A stretch of 64,000 nucleotides of DNA from Streptacidiphilus pinicola (lineage in GTDB: Bacteria > Actinomycetota > Actinomycetes > Streptomycetales > Streptomycetaceae), in the NCBI RefSeq assembly GCF_003258295.1, contig NZ_QKYN01000034.1, positions 29,270 to 93,269 on the forward strand. The letters are read 5' to 3'. Positions within the stretch are counted from its first letter, which is position 1, and every line of letters starts with the position of its first letter. This document shows positions 19,413 through 31,018 of this stretch, piece by piece. The notes beneath the pieces are model-generated. The model was not told the origin of the DNA. It saw only the letters and a program-made list of their open reading frames with translations, and searched no databases. The translations under genes and the position numbers were made by a program.

Positions 19413-20771
19413 ATGAGCGGCAGTAGTACCAGCTTCAGCACCTCCTTCCTGATCGGGGCGGTGCTGCTCGTCATCTGCGCGTGGCTCGCCGCCTGCGCCG
19501 AGGCGGGGATCTCGCGGGTCTCCCGCTTCCGCGCCGAGGAGGCCGCGCGCAACGGCCGCCGCGGCGGGGAGCGTCTGCTGACCCTCGCCAACGACCCGAC
19601 GCGCTACCTCAACCTGGCGACGCTGATCCGTGTCACCTGCGAGATGGCGGCGACGGTCCTGGTCACCGTCGTGTGCGTGCGCTTCTTCCCGCACACCTGG
19701 CAGGCGGTGCTGGTCGCCATCGCCGCGATGGTGCTGGTCTCCTTCGTCGCGGTCGGCGTCTCGCCGCGCACGATCGGGCGTCAGCACCCGCTGAACTCCG
19801 CGACGGCCGCCTCCTACGTGCTGCTGCCGCTGGCCAGGGTCATGGGCCCGGTGCCGCGCCTGCTGATCCTGCTCGGCAACGCGCTCACCCCGGGCAAGGG
19901 CTTCCGCGAGGGCCCCTTCGCCTCCGAGGCGGAGCTGCGCGCCCTGGTGGACCTGGCCGAGAAGGACGACCTGATCGAGGACGACGAGCGCCGCATGGTG
20001 CACTCCGTCTTCGAGCTCGGCGACACCATCGTCCGCGAGGTGATGGTGCCGCGCACCGACCTGGTGATGATCGAGCGCGGCAAGTCGGTGCGGCAGACCC
20101 TCACGCTGGCGCTGCGCTCCGGCTTCTCCCGGATCCCGGTGGTCGGCGAGAACGAGGACGACGTCGTCGGTATCGCGTACCTGAAGGACCTGGTCCGGCG
20201 CACCCACGCCAACCGCGACGCCGAGTCCGAGCCGGTCGGCTCGGTGATGCGCCCGGCCACCTTCGTCCCCGACAGCAAACCGGCGGCCGACCTGCTGCGG
20301 GAGATGCAGCGGGACCGGATCCACGTCGCCGTCGTCATCGACGAGTACGGCGGCACGGCCGGGCTGGTGACGATCGAGGACATCCTGGAGGAGATCGTCG
20401 GCGAGATCACCGACGAGTACGACCGGGAGACCCCCGCCGTCGAGCCGCTGCCGGACGGCTCCTACCGGATCACCGCCCGGCTCCCGGTGGAGGAGCTCGG
20501 CGATCTCTTCGGCCTGGAGCTCGAGGACGAGGACGTCGAGACCGTCGGCGGCCTGCTGGCCAAGGCCCTCGGCCGCGTCCCGATCCCCGGCTCCGACGCC
20601 GTGGTGCCGCTGCCGGACGACGAGGACCTGCCGATCGCCGCGATCCGCCTCACCGCGGAGAGCACGGCGGGCCGCCGCAACCGGATCGGGACGCTGCTGG
20701 CGTCCCCGGTCCCGCGCGTCAGCGCCGCCGCTCCGCGCGAGGCGGAGGAGCCGCGCGCGGAGTCGGCGTGA
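19413..20771 (+). CDS. CNNM/CorC-family (hemolysin C-like) membrane protein with CBS pair
   Basis: 452 residues. An N-terminal DUF21/CNNM membrane domain with about three to four helices (1-150) is followed by a CBS-domain pair (~210-330, VREVMVPRTDLVMIE and AVVIDEYGGTAGLVTIEDILEEIVGEI) and a C-terminal CorC_HlyC FAD-like domain (~345-425). The family is linked to Mg2+/Co2+ efflux and homeostasis. It lies 28 bp after ybeY, probably in the same operon. The last ~25 residues are Ala/Glu/Arg-rich and unstructured. Confidence 0.93.
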   Translation: MSGSSTSFSTSFLIGAVLLVICAWLAACAEAGISRVSRFRAEEAARNGRRGGERLLTLANDPTRYLNLATLIRVTCEMAATVLVTVVCVRFFPHTWQAVLVAIAAMVLVSFVAVGVSPRTIGRQHPLNSATAASYVLLPLARVMGPVPRLLILLGNALTPGKGFREGPFASEAELRALVDLAEKDDLIEDDERRMVHSVFELGDTIVREVMVPRTDLVMIERGKSVRQTLTLALRSGFSRIPVVGENEDDVVGIAYLKDLVRRTHANRDAESEPVGSVMRPATFVPDSKPAADLLREMQRDRIHVAVVIDEYGGTAGLVTIEDILEEIVGEITDEYDRETPAVEPLPDGSYRITARLPVEELGDLFGLELEDEDVETVGGLLAKALGRVPIPGSDAVVPLPDDEDLPIAAIRLTAESTAGRRNRIGTLLASPVPRVSAAAPREAEEPRAESA

Positions 20772-20783
20772 CCCTTCCTCGGC

Positions 20784-21221
20784 TCAGGGGTGCATCCGCG
20801 CACCCTTGATCACCTTGTCGACGGCGTTGCGCGCGCCGTACACGGCCAGTCCGACGATGTCGAGGTCGTCGCCGCGCACGGCGCGGACGGCGGCGCGGTT
20901 GTGGGCGTCGTTGCCGGTGGCGAACAGGTCCGAGGTGAAGACCGCGCGCGGCAGCGAGCGGGCGAGGGCCTTGGCGTGGGCGGCGGTGAGCGTCTCCTTG
21001 GAGCCCTCGAAGACCAGCACGGGCTGCCGGAACATCCGCAGGTAGGCGTTGCCGTCCGCGTCCTCGTACGGCTCGCCGACGACCTCCGGCGCCTCCGTGC
21101 CGAGGCCGCTGACGAGGAACGCCGTGACGTTGAGGCGCTGCCAGGTCTGCAGGTCCTCGCGGAGCAGCACGGCGATCTTGGTGTCGAAGCGGACGGGGGC
21201 GGTGGTCTGGTCATCGCTCAT
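20784..21221 (-). CDS. DUF2000 family protein
   Basis: 145 residues from the ATG at 21221. The domain reads FDTKIAVLLREDLQTWQRLNVTAFLVSGL, PVLVFEGSK and DIVGLAVYGARNAVDKVIKGARM, matching DUF2000, a small alpha/beta family structurally related to peptidyl-tRNA hydrolase 2. Its function is unknown. It is divergent from the AraC-type regulator gene (50 bp between starts), a pairing that suggests the regulator controls it. Confidence 0.85.
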   Translation of the reverse strand: MSDDQTTAPVRFDTKIAVLLREDLQTWQRLNVTAFLVSGLGTEAPEVVGEPYEDADGNAYLRMFRQPVLVFEGSKETLTAAHAKALARSLPRAVFTSDLFATGNDAHNRAAVRAVRGDDLDIVGLAVYGARNAVDKVIKGARMHP

Positions 21222-21270
21222 GGAGTGAGACTGCCGCGTCAGGCGCGGCACGGTCTTGTACGTTCTTTGC

Positions 21271-24554
<3,284 letters not shown>

Positions 24555-25433
24555 GTGGACGTTCGTACGAATACCGCCGAGGTCCGACGCCGTGCCGACC
24601 TGCGTGAGTTCCTGATGAGCCGACGCGCCCGGGTCAGCCCCGGCGACGCCGGGCTGCCCGACGGCGGCGCGCGGCGCCGGACGCCGGGCCTGCGCCGCGA
24701 GGAGGTGGCGGTGCTCGCCGGGGTGGGCGTCAGCTGGTACCAGTGGCTGGAGCAGGGCCGCGACATCACCGTCTCCGGCCAGGTGCTCGACTCCGTCTCG
24801 CGGGTGCTGAAGCTGGACGAGCCGGAGCGGCGTCACCTCTACGTGCTGGCCGGCCTCAATCCGCCGCTGCTCGCCGTCCCGCCGGTGCAGGCCCCGGTGA
24901 GCGAGTCGATCCAGCGGCTCATCGACTCGTGGATGCCGCTCCCGGCCAACGTGATCGACCGCTACTGGAACAACGTCGCCTACAACACCGCCGCCACGGC
25001 CGTCTTCGACTTCGACGAGCGCTGCAGCAACTGCCTCTTCTCCTTCTTCCACAACACCCTCTACCGTGACCGCCACGTCGGTTGGGACCACGACGCGTCG
25101 CTGGTCGTGGCCGAGTACCGGGCCGCGGCGGCGGAGTTCCCCGGCGACGAGGGCTTCGCGGCGATCGTGGACGAGCTGAGCGCCACCAGCGAGCTCTTCG
25201 CCGAGCTCTGGGCCCGCGGCGACGTCCGGCCGCCCGGCACCCGGCCCAAGCACGTCGAGCACCCGCTCGTGGGCGAGCTGCGGTTCGAGAGCACGCAGCT
25301 GCGCATCCCGGACCGCCCCGACCTGACCGTCGTCCTGCACAACGCCGCGCCGGGCACGGACACCATGCGCAAGCTGGAGTGGCTCGCCTCCCCGGAGGGC
25401 CGCCGCTCCACGTTCCGTCCCATCGCCGGCTGA
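24555..25433 (+). CDS. XRE-family regulator with MmyB-like ligand-binding domain
   Basis: 292 residues from the GTG at 24555. The N-terminal HTH_31 domain contains RRRTPGLRREEVAVLAGVGVSWYQWLEQGRDI (~40-70), the hallmark of this actinobacterial family. The C-terminal MmyB-like PAS-type domain (~110-285) includes NVIDRYWNNVAYN and ends with the usual hydrophobic strand (LTVVLHNAAPGTDT). Such regulators usually control a divergent oxidoreductase or exporter gene; here the divergent partner is the broken SDR. The paralogue at 54486 has the same architecture. Confidence 0.92.
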   Translation: MDVRTNTAEVRRRADLREFLMSRRARVSPGDAGLPDGGARRRTPGLRREEVAVLAGVGVSWYQWLEQGRDITVSGQVLDSVSRVLKLDEPERRHLYVLAGLNPPLLAVPPVQAPVSESIQRLIDSWMPLPANVIDRYWNNVAYNTAATAVFDFDERCSNCLFSFFHNTLYRDRHVGWDHDASLVVAEYRAAAAEFPGDEGFAAIVDELSATSELFAELWARGDVRPPGTRPKHVEHPLVGELRFESTQLRIPDRPDLTVVLHNAAPGTDTMRKLEWLASPEGRRSTFRPIAG

Positions 25434-25470
25434 TCCGTGCGCGCCGCAGCGTGCTGCGGCCGATCCGTGC
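25430..25470 (+). promoter_or_regulatory. GATCCGTGC direct-repeat pair with 30-bp period, upstream of first M20 gene
   Basis: GATCCGTGC occurs at 25432-25440 and 25462-25470, exactly 30 bp apart, and the second copy is preceded by GGCC. The same pair with the same 30-bp period occurs at 29395-29433 between the Lrp/AsnC and MFS genes. The first copy overlaps the stop of the upstream regulator gene. The pair ends 75 bp before the preferred M20 start. It is a candidate operator for a regulator shared by the two loci. Confidence 0.55.
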
Positions 25471-25545
25471 AGGGGCGAGCGCGCGGGAGGGGCCGGGATG
25501 AGCATGGGAGCGTTCCCGCTCACCGCCCCCTCCGAGGAGACGCCG

Positions 25546-26745
25546 ATGTCGCCCACTCTTGCCGAGTCCGCTGTGGAGTTGTTGCCGGAGTTGGTCGCGT
25601 TGCGGCGGTCGATTCACGAGGAGCCGGAGATCGGTCTGGAGTTGCCGTTGACGCAGGCCAAGGTGGTGGCGGCGTTGGAGGGGCTGGGGTTGGAGGTCTC
25701 GCTCGGTGAGAAGTTGAGCAGTGTGACGGCGGTGTTGCGGGGTGGGCGTCCTGGGCCTGCGGTGTTGTTGCGTGGTGATATGGACGCGTTGCCGGTGCAG
25801 GAGACGAGTGGGTTGCCGTTCGCGTCGCGGATCGCGGGGGCGATGCATGCGTGTGGGCATGATCTGCATGTGGCGGGGTTGGTGGGTGCGGCGCGGTTGC
25901 TGGCGGAGCGTCGGGAGGAGCTGGCCGGGTCGGTCGTGTTCATGTTCCAGCCCGGCGAGGAGGGCTGCGGCGGCGCCCAACTGATGGTCGACGAGGGCGT
26001 CCTGGAGGCCGCCGGTACGAAGGCCGTCGCCGCCTACGCCCTGCACGTCGCCGCCGCGCTGCTGCCGGCCGGCTGGGTCGCCTCCCGTCCCGGTCCGGTG
26101 ATGGCCGCCTCCGACACCCTGCAGGTCACCTTCCGCGGCCGCGGCGGCCACGGCTCCATGCCGCACGCCGCGCTCGACCCGCTGCCCGCCGCGTGCGAGG
26201 CGGTCACCGCGCTGCAGACCATGGTCACCCGGCGCTTCGACGCCTTCGACCCGGTGGTCGTCACCGTCGGCACCTTCCACGCGGGCAGCGTGGAGAACGT
26301 CATCGCGGAGACCGCCACCTTCGGGGCGACCATCCGTTCCTTCTCCGTCGAGGCCCGGGAGAAGGTCGCGCAGGAGGCGCTCCGCGTCGTCCGCGGGATC
26401 GGCGAGGCGCACGGCCTCACCGTGGAGGCGGAGATCGTCGGCGGCTACCCCGTGACGGTCAACGACCCGGTCGAGTCCGCGTACGCCGCGGGCGTCGTCA
26501 CCGAGGTCCTGGGAGCGGGCCGCTACGTCGAGATGCCGCACGCCGTGGCCGGCTCCGAGGACTTCGGCGTGCTCGACAAGCTCGTCCCCTCCGCGTACCT
26601 GATGCTCGGCGCGACCCCGCCGGACCGCGACCCCTCCACCGCGCCGTACAACCACGCGCCCGAGGCCGCCTTCGAGGACTCGGTCCTGGGCGACGCCGCA
26701 GCGCTGCTCGCGGGCCTCGCCCTCGCCCGCTTGGCCAGGGCCTAG
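25546..26745 (+). CDS. M20-family metallo-amidohydrolase (copy 1)
   Basis: 399 residues from the ATG at 25546, chosen because GAGGAG lies six bases upstream and because the paralogue starts at the equivalent position. A longer frame from 25498 also has a ribosome-binding-like sequence. Catalytic and metal residues are present: GDMDALP, HACGHDLH, PGEEGCGG, a dimerisation domain (GRGGHGSMPHAALDP) and APYNHAPEAAF near the end. Family members cleave N-acyl or amide bonds of amino acids (hippurate or IAA-amino-acid hydrolase type). Bases 25553-25976 are 99% identical to the start of the second copy and use TTG leucine codons heavily, whereas the rest uses CTG/CTC and diverges. Confidence 0.92.
   Translation: MSPTLAESAVELLPELVALRRSIHEEPEIGLELPLTQAKVVAALEGLGLEVSLGEKLSSVTAVLRGGRPGPAVLLRGDMDALPVQETSGLPFASRIAGAMHACGHDLHVAGLVGAARLLAERREELAGSVVFMFQPGEEGCGGAQLMVDEGVLEAAGTKAVAAYALHVAAALLPAGWVASRPGPVMAASDTLQVTFRGRGGHGSMPHAALDPLPAACEAVTALQTMVTRRFDAFDPVVVTVGTFHAGSVENVIAETATFGATIRSFSVEAREKVAQEALRVVRGIGEAHGLTVEAEIVGGYPVTVNDPVESAYAAGVVTEVLGAGRYVEMPHAVAGSEDFGVLDKLVPSAYLMLGATPPDRDPSTAPYNHAPEAAFEDSVLGDAAALLAGLALARLARA
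25553..25976 (+). repeat. 424-bp near-identical 5' block shared by the two M20 genes (copy 1)
   Basis: This block matches 31029-31452 with about four substitutions and no indels. It has visibly lower GC and many TTG, GTG and GGT codons compared with the flanking coding sequence. The downstream parts of the two genes are clearly more divergent, apart from a second identical island at 26194-26255 / 31670-31731. The pattern indicates recent gene conversion or joint acquisition of the block. Confidence 0.85.
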
Positions 26746-26748
26746 GGC

Positions 26749-27636
26749 CTAGTCCTCCAGGCGGACGGCGCGGCGGATGGTGACGTCACCGAGCTTGGTG
26801 CCGGCGCGCAGCTCGACCCTGTCGACCGGCTCATCGGCCTCGGGGGCGGCGGCGGCGCCGAGCTCGTTGTAGACGCGGCCGACCCCGGTGCTCAGCTCCA
26901 GCCACGCCGCGGTGCCCTCGCGGACGCCGACCTCGACGCTGCCGTTCTTGGAGGTCGCGGAGACCTTGCCGCGGACGACCTCGCCGATCCGGACCACGCC
27001 GTTGGAGCTGGCGGCGGTGATGTCGGAGAGGGCACGGTCGACGGTGACGGCTCCGTTGGAGCACTTGACCGTCGCCGGCCCGGTGATGGCACCGATGTGC
27101 ACCTTGCCGTTGTCGTTGGAGACGTCGGCGGTGCCGTCCAGCGTGCCCAGCTGGATGTCGCCGGAGCCGCTGTGCACCTGCGTCGGGCCGCTGACGCTCG
27201 TGACGGAGATCTGGCCGACGCCGCCGCGGACGTTGAGCGGGCCGGTCTCGGTGAGCCGGACGCAGCCGAGTCCGGTCTTGAGCTGGACGGTGCCCAGCGC
27301 GCCGTCGGCGTGGAAGTCGCCGAGGTCGGCCTCGCCGCGCACCTCGGAGTCGGTGGGCAGCGCGATCACCACGTCGATGGACTCCGGTCGCTTGCTGCTC
27401 CATTCGACGAAGCGCTTCAGCGGCTTCCTGGAGACGATGTTGAGCGTGCGCGTGGTCTCGTCGTACTCGACGCGGGTGTTCTCGACGGCCTTGGCGTCGG
27501 CGGGCTTGCCCGGGTCGCTCGGCTTGATCTCGACGACCGTGTCGGTCCGGTCGGAGACGGAGAAGCGGACGTCGGCGACGTAGAGGTCGAGCACGACGGA
27601 GATCGGCGACGGGGTGGCGAACTTCGACTCGGACAT
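26749..27636 (-). CDS. DUF4097-family beta-strand repeat protein (cytoplasmic form)
   Basis: 295 residues without signal peptide or membrane segment. Repeated short strands of the type GDIQLGTLDGTADVSNDNGKVHIGAITG and SNGAVTVDRALSDITAASSNGVVRIGEVV form a predicted single-stranded right-handed beta-helix, the DUF4097 fold. Its function is unknown. It follows the ribbon-helix-helix gene by 70 bp on the same strand, so the two probably form one operon. A second DUF4097 gene at 51429, membrane-anchored, follows a two-component system. Confidence 0.85.
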   Translation of the reverse strand: MSESKFATPSPISVVLDLYVADVRFSVSDRTDTVVEIKPSDPGKPADAKAVENTRVEYDETTRTLNIVSRKPLKRFVEWSSKRPESIDVVIALPTDSEVRGEADLGDFHADGALGTVQLKTGLGCVRLTETGPLNVRGGVGQISVTSVSGPTQVHSGSGDIQLGTLDGTADVSNDNGKVHIGAITGPATVKCSNGAVTVDRALSDITAASSNGVVRIGEVVRGKVSATSKNGSVEVGVREGTAAWLELSTGVGRVYNELGAAAAPEADEPVDRVELRAGTKLGDVTIRRAVRLED

Positions 27637-27706
27637 CTCGGGTTCCTTAGGCAGGCGAGGACAGGACGCCCTCGGACGGTGCTCGGTGCTCAGCTGTGCG
27701 CGGTGC

Positions 27707-28237
27707 TCAGCGGGCCCAGCCGGTGTAGCGCTGGCCGATCGTCAGATCGGGCTTCTGCGCGGGCGCGGGCCGGGCGGAGCTGCGGCCTTCGGCGGCGAGG
27801 CCGGCCGCTGCCGCGCGGACGATCCAGGCGTTGACGGAGAGTCCGCCGGAGGAGGCGGCGTCCTCGATCAGGGCCTTGAGGTTGGCGGGCAGCCGCAGGT
27901 TGATCCGGACCATGGCGGCGTCGTCGCCCTCGGCGAAGGGCAGCCGGACATCCATCGGCGCGGGGGCGGCCTCGGCGACCGGCGCGGCGGGCGCGGGCGG
28001 CGGCGTCACCGCGAAGCCGGCGGACCCGCCCCGCAGCCGGACGTCCACGGAGCCGGGCGCGAGCTCGGCGGAGATCTCCTCGGCGGCGGCCGAGAGTGCC
28101 TCCAGCAGGGTGAGCCGGACCGCGGCGTCCAGCGGCTGCAGCAGCCGGCCGGCCAGCGCGCGGGCCTCCTCGCCGCCGACCTCGGCCGCGGTGGTCAGCT
28201 CGCGGCGGAGCTGGTCGACATAAGGGGTGAGTTCCAT
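27707..28237 (-). CDS. Ribbon-helix-helix (HicB/Arc-like) DNA-binding protein
   Basis: 176 residues from the ATG at 28237. A helical N-terminal part (~1-60) and a Pro/Ala-rich linker lead to a clear RHH motif near residues 108-146 (MVRINLRLPANLKALIEDAA, then GLSVNAWIVRAA), as in HicB-like antitoxins, and then a basic tail. No HicA-type toxin is adjacent, so a toxin-antitoxin role is not supported. A role as repressor of its own operon with the downstream DUF4097 gene is more likely. Tandem TGGTGCCA repeats overlap the promoter. Confidence 0.8.
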   Translation of the reverse strand: MELTPYVDQLRRELTTAAEVGGEEARALAGRLLQPLDAAVRLTLLEALSAAAEEISAELAPGSVDVRLRGGSAGFAVTPPPAPAAPVAEAAPAPMDVRLPFAEGDDAAMVRINLRLPANLKALIEDAASSGGLSVNAWIVRAAAAGLAAEGRSSARPAPAQKPDLTIGQRYTGWAR

Positions 28238-28247
28238 GGCTCTAATG

Positions 28248-28266
28248 TGGCACCACTTTGGCACCA
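28248..28266. promoter_or_regulatory. Tandem TGGTGCCA operator candidate of the ribbon-helix-helix gene
   Basis: Two TGGCACCA sites (TGGTGCCA on the gene strand) lie at 28248-28255 and 28259-28266 with an 11-bp period, 11 bp upstream of the start codon. Ribbon-helix-helix repressors commonly bind such short tandem repeats about one helical turn apart. A TTGCAT -35-like hexamer lies just upstream, so binding would block transcription. Confidence 0.5.
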
Positions 28267-28341
28267 ATGCAAGTGGCTCTGGCTCACTTTGGCGTAAGAG
28301 CAGCTCAGGCCCGGTCAGTGCGGTCAGGCCGGGTTGTGCGG

Positions 28342-29376
28342 TCAGGCCAGGCTCAGGTTCTGCCACGGGTCCAACGGCACGTGGCCGATCCGGCGGCCCT
28401 CCGCGTCGAGGAGATGGCCGACCAGCTTCGTGGTCCGCAGGATCACCTGGCGCGCCGTCACCCGTGCCGCTGGGAACAGCGAACCCAGCTGCGCCTCGAT
28501 CCGCCGCCCGTCCGCGACCTGATGCGTCATCACCGCCACCACCACGTTCGCCGTCGCACCCGCCACCACCCCGCACATCCGCACCGCGGGGAGCTCGACC
28601 AGCCAGTGCGTCGCCGCGTCCAGCTCGCGGACCGGGACGTCGAGCCAGAGCCAGGTGCTGACCGAGTGCCCGTTCAGCCGCGGTGAGGCGTCGCAGCGCA
28701 GCACCAGGCGGCCGCTGCGGCGCAGCTCCTCGACCCGGCGGCGCACCGTCGTCGCCGGCAGGCCGGTGCGCTCGGCGAGTTCGGCGAACGGCATGCGGCC
28801 GTCCGCCCCCAGCGCCTGCAGCAGGGCCCGGTCGTCGAGCGCCCGTCGCAGCGCGCCGCCGCGCGCCGGGACCGTCTCGACGGACGGGCCGAGCCCCGCG
28901 CCGATCGCCTCCTGCTGGGAGCGGTCCAGCGCGCCCTCCCGCCAGCGGCTGCCCTCGCGCAGGGTGCGCTCGACGAACGCCGTGCGGGTGCGCAGCACCC
29001 CGGGCACCTTTCCGATGCGGTCCAGCACGTAGGCGGTGACCTGGCCCGGCTCCAGCGCGGCGACGGTCAGCATGACGTCGGCCTCGCCCGTGACGACCTC
29101 GACCGTCGGTGTCTGCGGGTCGGCCGCCAGCGTCTGCGCGACCGCCAGCACGGCGTCGGCCCGGCAGTCCACCGCGACCAGTGCGGTCAGACCGACGCCC
29201 ATCCGCTCCGCGGAGGGGTAGCTGGTGACCCACGCGTCGCCGTCCGACGTCAGCCGTGCCCAGCGGCGCGAGAGCGTCGCCGGATCCACGCCCAGCGGGC
29301 CGGCGAGCCGGGACCAGGGCGCGCGGGGGGCCACACGCAGCGCGTCCACGAGGGCGAGATCCAGTTCGTCGATCAC
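28342..29376 (-). CDS. Lrp/AsnC-family regulator with two HTH-AsnC modules
   Basis: 344 residues with a GTG start, about twice the usual Lrp/AsnC length. Two AsnC-type HTH motifs (residues ~4-45, LDLALVDALRVAPRAPWSRLAGPLGVDPATLSRRW; ~180-225, ALLQALGADGRMPFAELAERTG and TTVRRRVEELRRSG) alternate with two RAM-like ligand domains. Such duplicated regulators sense amino acids or small ligands. It is divergent from an MFS gene followed by an M20 gene, its likely targets. The GATCCGTGC repeats in the shared intergenic region are probable binding sites. Confidence 0.9.
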   Translation of the reverse strand: MIDELDLALVDALRVAPRAPWSRLAGPLGVDPATLSRRWARLTSDGDAWVTSYPSAERMGVGLTALVAVDCRADAVLAVAQTLAADPQTPTVEVVTGEADVMLTVAALEPGQVTAYVLDRIGKVPGVLRTRTAFVERTLREGSRWREGALDRSQQEAIGAGLGPSVETVPARGGALRRALDDRALLQALGADGRMPFAELAERTGLPATTVRRRVEELRRSGRLVLRCDASPRLNGHSVSTWLWLDVPVRELDAATHWLVELPAVRMCGVVAGATANVVVAVMTHQVADGRRIEAQLGSLFPAARVTARQVILRTTKLVGHLLDAEGRRIGHVPLDPWQNLSLA

Positions 29377-29394
29377 GCGACGCCCTCCTTGGCC

Positions 29395-29433
29395 GATCCG
29401 TGCGCGCGGGGGCGCGCTCTTGCCGATCCGTGC
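29395..29433 (+). promoter_or_regulatory. GATCCGTGC direct-repeat pair with 30-bp period, Lrp/AsnC-MFS intergenic region
   Basis: Two copies of GCCGATCCGTGC (cores at 29395-29403 and 29425-29433) are exactly 30 bp apart, about three helical turns. They begin 19 bp upstream of the regulator start. The arrangement and the adjoining GCGC sequence match the pair at 25432-25470. Lrp/AsnC proteins often bind several helically phased sites, so this is a candidate autoregulatory operator. Confidence 0.6.
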
Positions 29434-29569
29434 GGCGGCGGCCCGACGCGGCCCAGGTTAGCGATCCTTTCGCCCACTCGGGCCTTTCGCCCGCGTGAGC
29501 GGCTGCGTTTCCCTGCTCGTGCACTTCTCGTGCACTCCCGCTGCCTTCCCTGGAACAGAAGGGCCGCCC

Positions 29570-30985
29570 ATGCCCCGTCCCCCCGCCGCCCGGCCGCTGA
29601 CCGGAGCGGGCGCCCTGGTCGGTCTGCTCGTCCTCGTCGAGTTCTTCAGCGGCACCATCCAGGGCTCCTTCCCGGTGCTGCTGCCGGATCTCGCCCGGTC
29701 ACTGCACTTCGACGCGGGCGCACAGGCGCTGGTGCTCGGGGTGAACTTCCTCGTCGCCGGCGTGACCGTGCCGCTCGGCTCGCGCCTGGGTGACCTGCTG
29801 GGCCACCGCCGCCTGTTGCTGGTCACGCTCGCGCTGACCAGCCTCGGGTTCGCGCTCTCGGCGACCGCGACCGCGCTGCCGCTGCTGCTCGTCGGACAGG
29901 CCCTGGCCGGGGTGCTCGCCTGCTGGCTGCCGCTGGAGTTCGCGCTGCTGCGCGACCAGTTGGGCGAGGAGCGCGGCGGACGCGCCGTCGGCCTGCTGGT
30001 CGGCGCGTTGACGCTGGGGACCGTCGCGGGCGCCGTCGTTCGCCCCGGGCTGTGGATCCTCGCCGCGCTGCCCGCCGTCTCCCTCACGGCGGTGTGGGTG
30101 TTCGCGCCGGAGTCCGTGACCCGGGCCGTCGGACGCTTCGACCGGCGCGGCGCGGCCCTGCTCGCGACCGGCCTCGGGCTGCTCTTCGGTGGCCTCGGCA
30201 CCGCCGGCAAGTCCGGCGGCGTGTCGCTGACGGCCGGCCTGCTGCTCGGCGCGGCCGCCATGCTCGCGCTCTTCGTCCGGCAGGAACTACGCTGCCCCAC
30301 CCCGACGGTGGACGTGCGGATGCTGGCGCGCCGCCCCACCGCCCCCGTCTTCGGCCTCAGCCTGCTGCTCGGCTTCGCCCTCTACGGCGCCCAGTCGCCC
30401 ACCCTCTCCTTCCAGGCCGCCAAGCCCGCCGAGGACGGCTACGGCCTCGGCGCGGACTCGCGGCTGCTCGGCCTGCTCTCGCTGCCCGCCGTCCTCGGCG
30501 CGATGCTCGGCGCGCTCGTCGCCGACCGCCTGGCCCGCCGTTTCGGCGCCCGCGCCCTGCTGGCCTTCGGCTTCGCCATGAGCGCCCTCGGCTACGCGGT
30601 GATCGCCGCGAGCCACGGCAGCGCCGCCGCCTTCGTCGCCCCCAACGCGGTGGCCGGCTTCGGCGCGGGCCTCGGCCTCAGCCTGCTGCCGGGCCTGCTG
30701 ATGCGCCGTCTGCCCGCGGACCGGACGGGCATCGGCACAGGCGTCTACAACACCCTGAAGACGCTCGCGGGCGCGGCGGCGGGCGCCGTCGGCGCTGCCG
30801 TCCTGGACGCGGTGCTGCTGCGCCCCGGCGTCCCCTCGGCGGCCGCCTACGTCACGATCTGGACCGCCTGTGCCCTGCTCTGCGCCCTCGGCGTGCCCGT
30901 CGCCCTGGCCCTGCGTGCGACTCCTGACGGCGCGACTCCTGACACCAGAGAGGGCATGCGGCTAGCCTCGGAACAGCCGGTGTGA
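29570..30985 (+). CDS. MFS transporter, DHA-like, next to Lrp/AsnC regulator
   Basis: 471 residues from the ATG at 29570 with GAAGG upstream. A GTG at 29495 would add 25 residues of poor coding character. About 12-14 hydrophobic segments are visible, with motif A-like GSRLGDLLGHRRLLLV. It probably moves amino acids, peptides or related amides, inferred only from its setting: it is divergent from a duplicated Lrp/AsnC regulator and ends 33 bp before an M20 amidohydrolase gene, most likely in one operon with it. Confidence 0.87.
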   Translation: MPRPPAARPLTGAGALVGLLVLVEFFSGTIQGSFPVLLPDLARSLHFDAGAQALVLGVNFLVAGVTVPLGSRLGDLLGHRRLLLVTLALTSLGFALSATATALPLLLVGQALAGVLACWLPLEFALLRDQLGEERGGRAVGLLVGALTLGTVAGAVVRPGLWILAALPAVSLTAVWVFAPESVTRAVGRFDRRGAALLATGLGLLFGGLGTAGKSGGVSLTAGLLLGAAAMLALFVRQELRCPTPTVDVRMLARRPTAPVFGLSLLLGFALYGAQSPTLSFQAAKPAEDGYGLGADSRLLGLLSLPAVLGAMLGALVADRLARRFGARALLAFGFAMSALGYAVIAASHGSAAAFVAPNAVAGFGAGLGLSLLPGLLMRRLPADRTGIGTGVYNTLKTLAGAAAGAVGAAVLDAVLLRPGVPSAAAYVTIWTACALLCALGVPVALALRATPDGATPDTREGMRLASEQPV

Positions 30986-31018
30986 TCATCGCCTACGCGC
31001 CTTACAGGAGGCCTGTTC

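Noticed and set aside
27707..28237. HicAB-type toxin-antitoxin system
   Set aside because: The RHH motif is HicB-like but there is no small HicA-type RNA-binding toxin on either side. The neighbour is a DUF4097 protein.
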